The notes under the pieces were generated by a model, which saw only the letters and a list, made by a program, of their open reading frames with translations, was not told where the DNA came from and made no database searches. This document shows, piece by piece, positions 61,119 to 64,000 of a DNA stretch of 64,000 bases (its first letter is position 1; every line of letters begins with the position of its first letter). The stretch comes from JABDNZ01 sp964407425 (GTDB lineage Bacteria; Gemmatimonadota; Gemmatimonadetes; Longimicrobiales; Gaopeijiaceae). Made by a program: the position numbers and the translations under genes. Where the stretch lies: contig CAYOVN010000001.1 of assembly GCA_964407425.1 (NCBI GenBank), positions 1-64,000 on the forward strand, read 5' to 3'.

Positions 61119-62369
61119 TCAGGCCTCCCGCACCCAACGCCAGAGTTCCGGGAACGTCGGCCGTTTGCCTTGCATGAGGATCCCCACCCGGTAAATCCGA
61201 CCCGCCACCCAGGCGGCACCCCACACTCCCAGGTAAAGAAAAGTCAGAGACGCCCCGATCTGCCACGCGGGAATCTGCCCGGCACCAACTCGGGCATAGA
61301 GGAGGACCGGGCTGAAAAAGGGAATCATGGACATGACCGCTGCCCAGGTGGAATGAGGATCGTCCATAGTGGGCATGAGAAGAAGGATCGGGGCGACCAA
61401 AAGGAAGATCACGGGAAACTGTGCCTGTTGCGCCTCCTCCTCTGTTGAGCACATGGCCCCCACCGCAGCATACAGGGCGGCGTAAAGGAAGAACCCGCCA
61501 AGAAAGAGCGCGAGAAAGAGCCCAACCATCCCCATACTCGGCAGCCCCTGAGCGATGGCCTCCGAGTTCGCCAGATCCGGGCGGGCCGCGGCCAAGGCTG
61601 GCACCCCTAAAAGAAACGCCAGTGCCCCGCAGAGGATCCACACCGCGAGCTGGGTCAGTCCCACTGAACCCACGCCAATGATCTTGCCAAGCATCAGTTC
61701 CCATGGTCGCACCGAGGAGATGAGAATCTCCACGATTCGGCCGGTCTTTTCCTCTAACGCAGACCGCATGACAGCCGCGGCATACATCAGTACGACCATG
61801 TAGAGGAGCATGGCCCCCGCGAATACCCCTATGAACTCGGGATCATCTTCAGACGTGCCGGAATCGTTCCCCGCCAGGATCTGGAGATCCATGCTACCGC
61901 CACCAAAAAGGGCTCCCACATCCACATCGGCACCCGCCTCGGCCAGACGGGCCTCCAGGACCGACTGCACCACTACCCCCCGCATGGTCATCCCCCTGAC
62001 TGCGCCGGGGCCCTCGGCTCCGTAGAAGGTGCTGTGGCCCCGGACCAAAGCTTCTTCGTCCAGAACCATGAACCCACCCAAATTCCCCTCCAGCGTCTGG
62101 GCTCGGAGGGAGTCCTCGGATCCCGGCGCCGCCAGCTCCACGGTGAACCCTGCATCTTCCAGCCCGGATTCGACCCGGGCCGCCAGGACCCCGGTCTCAT
62201 CGACCAGAGCAATATTCCGCCTGGCTTCCTCCCTCCCGGTCTCCCAGAGAATCGGAACCACCGTGAGGCCGAGAAAAAAGATGGGGGCCGCAAAGGTGGA
62301 TACCAGAAACCACTTGGACTTCACGCGCTGGAGGTATTCCCGCCTGACTATTGCCTTGAGCGTCCTCAT
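61119..62369 (-). CDS. ABC transporter permease, NatB-like (ABC-2 family)
   Basis: 416 residues. An N-terminal anchor (RREYLQRVKSKWFLVSTFAA), a periplasmic loop of about 150 residues, and then five C-terminal membrane segments including MLLYMVVLMYAAAVMRSALE and GRIVEILISSVRPWELMLGK. This is the NatB plan, an exporter of sodium ions or drugs in Bacillus. Its start overlaps the stop of the ATPase gene (ATGA). The transported compound is unknown. Confidence 0.88.
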   Translation of the reverse strand: MRTLKAIVRREYLQRVKSKWFLVSTFAAPIFFLGLTVVPILWETGREEARRNIALVDETGVLAARVESGLEDAGFTVELAAPGSEDSLRAQTLEGNLGGFMVLDEEALVRGHSTFYGAEGPGAVRGMTMRGVVVQSVLEARLAEAGADVDVGALFGGGSMDLQILAGNDSGTSEDDPEFIGVFAGAMLLYMVVLMYAAAVMRSALEEKTGRIVEILISSVRPWELMLGKIIGVGSVGLTQLAVWILCGALAFLLGVPALAAARPDLANSEAIAQGLPSMGMVGLFLALFLGGFFLYAALYAAVGAMCSTEEEAQQAQFPVIFLLVAPILLLMPTMDDPHSTWAAVMSMIPFFSPVLLYARVGAGQIPAWQIGASLTFLYLGVWGAAWVAGRIYRVGILMQGKRPTFPELWRWVREA

Positions 62370-63289
62370 TCGACCACCTCCCCGGCGTGCCGGACAAAGA
62401 TCTCATGAAGCCTGGGCTCGACCAGTTCGAAACGATCGATTCTCGCCCCCGCAGCGACTCCACGCCGAAGGACATCCTGGTGGTCGGCCCCCTCGTGGAG
62501 CAGCAGGTGAACACAGTCCTCCCCTTCCAGGATCTCCCTCACCTCAGGCCCCCTCAGCCACCGATCATCTCCATGGAACTCCACCGCAACGAGCCCCTTT
62601 CGCTCGCTCCGCTTCAGCTCCTTGAGCCCCGAATCGAGAACCTTCTCGGCTTTCGAAATCAGGCACACCCGCTCGCATAGCCGCTCGGCATGATCCATGA
62701 GATGGGTGGAAAAGAGGATCGTGGTGCCCTTCGCCTGGAACTCCAGCACGATGCCTTCCAGAACCTCCTGGTTGATGGGATCCAGCCCGCTGAAGGGCTC
62801 GTCCAGGATCAGGAGGTCGGGTTCGTGCAGCACCGTACCGATGAACTGAACCTTCTGCTGCATCCCCTTGGACAGGTCCCGGGTTCTCTTCTCCGCCCAC
62901 TCCCCGAGATCCAGTCGATCGAGCCAGGCGGTCGACCTCCTGCGGGCCTCTCCCCGATCCAATCCTCTTATCTCACCCAGAAAAACCAGAAGGTCCAGAA
63001 CCTTCATTTTTTGGTAGACGCCCCGCTCTTCGGGAAGGTACCCCACCCGGGCGTTCACCTCGACACCTGGTGGGTTCCCGAACAGCTTCACCTCCCCTTC
63101 ATCGGGCATGAGGATCCCCATCATCATCCGGATGGTGGTGGTTTTCCCCGACCCATTGGGGCCGAGAAGCCCGTAGATGGTTCCCTGGGGAATCTCCAGA
63201 TCCAGGGAAGAAACCGCAGTGTGGGTTCCGAAGCGTTTCGTCACACCCCGGAGCCTGATTGGCGCCCCGTCAAATCCGGAACCCGACAT
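62366..63289 (-). CDS. ABC transporter ATP-binding protein, NatA-like
   Basis: 307 residues. Walker A GPNGSGKTTTIRMM near residue 42, signature LSKGMQQKVQFIGTVLH (Lys in place of the second Gly, as in NatA-type transporters), Walker B LLILDEPFSGLDP and the switch His in FSTHLMDHAERL are intact. The C-terminal 75 residues are the regulatory extension of this subfamily. A GGGAGG site precedes ATG 63289. It powers the NatB-like permease encoded next. Confidence 0.92.
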   Translation of the reverse strand: MSGSGFDGAPIRLRGVTKRFGTHTAVSSLDLEIPQGTIYGLLGPNGSGKTTTIRMMMGILMPDEGEVKLFGNPPGVEVNARVGYLPEERGVYQKMKVLDLLVFLGEIRGLDRGEARRRSTAWLDRLDLGEWAEKRTRDLSKGMQQKVQFIGTVLHEPDLLILDEPFSGLDPINQEVLEGIVLEFQAKGTTILFSTHLMDHAERLCERVCLISKAEKVLDSGLKELKRSERKGLVAVEFHGDDRWLRGPEVREILEGEDCVHLLLHEGADHQDVLRRGVAAGARIDRFELVEPRLHEIFVRHAGEVVE

Positions 63290-63534
63290 CGAGCCTCCCT
63301 GTTGCTTGTTGATCCGAGGTCCCCATCAGAGCAAGTCTCGGAACCCATTCGTATGGGGTTGGTCGAGGATTTGGGGGATCCGACTTAGCCGGACAGTCCC
63401 CTATCTGACGGGCCTTCTCAAGGGCAGTCAAGCCCCCCGACGAGGTAGTCGAGCCCACTCAACTAGTGCGGGGCCCCTGCTGAGAGCTTAGATTGGGGTC
63501 TTCTCTTGAACATTTGGAATTGCGGGGGGGCTGC

Positions 63535-63726
63535 ATGGCCATTTTCCGGACCTTGTACTACGGCGATGTGACAATTGGAGTGGGTGGACGAATCACCATT
63601 CCCCAGGAGATCCGAGACGACCTTCGGATCGAGGAGGGGGATGTGTTGACTGTCAGAGTGGAAGAGGCGCCAAGCAATACTCGGCAGATGGTCATCTGGC
63701 GGGCGGACCCCCAACCTGAAGATTAG
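63535..63726 (+). CDS. SpoVT/AbrB domain protein
   Basis: 63 residues from ATG 63535, with a run of G as ribosome site; the open frame extends 42 bases upstream. It is a single swapped-hairpin AbrB domain: DVTIGVGGRITIPQEIRDDL followed by RIEEGDVLTVRVEE. Such proteins are DNA-binding antitoxins (MazE-like) or transition regulators. No toxin gene is immediately downstream; instead a macrodomain gene starts 42 bases later. An antitoxin of a partner elsewhere is possible. Confidence 0.8.
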   Translation: MAIFRTLYYGDVTIGVGGRITIPQEIRDDLRIEEGDVLTVRVEEAPSNTRQMVIWRADPQPED

Positions 63727-63768
63727 TCTTCCCAGGAAGACTGACCCTACCGAGACACTGGGGGAACC

Positions 63769-64000
63769 ATGCCAGCCATCGTAAGGGTAATCGACGGTGA
63801 TATCTCCACGTTCGATGGAGACGCGGTCGTAAACGCCGCAAACAACCATCTGCGTTTGGGTACGGGCGTCGCCGGAGCCATCGCCCAAAGGGGTGGTGGC
63901 GAAATTCAGGAAGAATGTCACGAGATTGTCCGGAAGGATGGCCCCTTGGAGGTTGGCGGCGCGGCCATCACCGGAGCGGGGAACCTCAAAGCCCGCTACG
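63769..64000 (+). CDS. Macrodomain (ADP-ribose-binding) protein, 3' truncated by the window
   Basis: 77 residues are visible. VRVIDGDISTFDGDAVVNAA and NNHLRLGTGVAGAIAQRGG are the classic macrodomain start, with the ADP-ribose-contacting Asp (VIDGDI), Asn (VNAANN) and glycine loop (GTGVAGAI). These enzymes bind or remove ADP-ribose from proteins or nucleic acids. Probably cotranscribed with the AbrB-like gene. Confidence 0.88.
   Translation, partial: MPAIVRVIDGDISTFDGDAVVNAANNHLRLGTGVAGAIAQRGGGEIQEECHEIVRKDGPLEVGGAAITGAGNLKARY

Noticed and set aside
1..64000. Mobile elements, CRISPR arrays, prophage and tRNA-linked islands
   Set aside because: No transposase, integrase, regular repeats or tRNA genes were seen; base composition is even apart from short promoter regions.

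Overview
The window is GC-rich, densely packed bacterial chromosome. I count about 48 genes on both strands and see no transposase, integrase, phage gene, CRISPR array, rRNA or tRNA. It comes from a diderm, aerobic heterotroph: it encodes Omp85-type and other beta-barrel outer-membrane proteins, several lipoproteins, a lytic transglycosylase and a complete alternative complex III (actABCDEF) in place of cytochrome bc1. The mixture of ACIII, DUF2723 protein, short RpoD-like sigma factors with a YAVWWIRQ signature, and a malic enzyme fused to a phosphotransacetylase domain suggests Gemmatimonadota or a neighbouring lineage. That placement is inference, not proof.

Layout. 1-3.9 kb (+): the end of a hydantoinase/oxoprolinase gene and a DUF2723 membrane protein. 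3.9-8.5 kb (-): flavin reductase, a membrane protein with a spermidine-synthase-like domain, and a remarkable SbcD-SbcC-like fusion whose nuclease and ATPase motifs are both degraded. 8.7-12.3 kb (+): a lipoprotein and a BtuFCD-type ABC importer. 12.3-18.8 kb: RsgA, a first RpoD-like sigma factor, an HD phosphohydrolase, a Cho/UvrC-N-like nuclease, an EVE protein and an exported M24 peptidase. 18.9-23.9 kb (-): malic enzyme-PTA and pyruvate phosphate dikinase, which together turn malate into PEP. 24.0-29.8 kb (+): a RemA/DUF370-like protein, an Omp85 protein, a second RpoD-like sigma factor and another beta-barrel protein. 29.9-36.6 kb (-): Ssb, DNA polymerase I, a lytic transglycosylase and an orphan TolQ/ExbB-like protein.

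36.7-47.7 kb (-): an oligopeptide ABC importer (oppABCDF), a lipoate ligase/octanoyltransferase-family protein, a UPF0173 hydrolase, and the glycine cleavage proteins GcvP and GcvH. 47.9-52.6 kb (+): acyl-CoA dehydrogenase, TatA, a TrmJ-like methyltransferase, a GAF-GAF-GGDEF diguanylate cyclase and an inositol-monophosphatase-family (HisN-like) enzyme. 52.7-60.2 kb (-): the ACIII operon. 60.4-61.1 kb (+): two small proteins. 61.1-63.3 kb (-): a NatAB-type ABC exporter. 63.5 kb to the end (+): an AbrB-like protein and a truncated macrodomain gene.

Several intergenic regions carry promoter-like sequences with a good -35 (TTGACA-like), a spacer of mostly 17 bases and an unusual -10 of the form TANCTT or CATCTT. 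This is the clearest regulatory pattern in the window. Gene starts given here were often moved from the longest open frame to a start supported by a ribosome binding site, a signal peptide or translational coupling.
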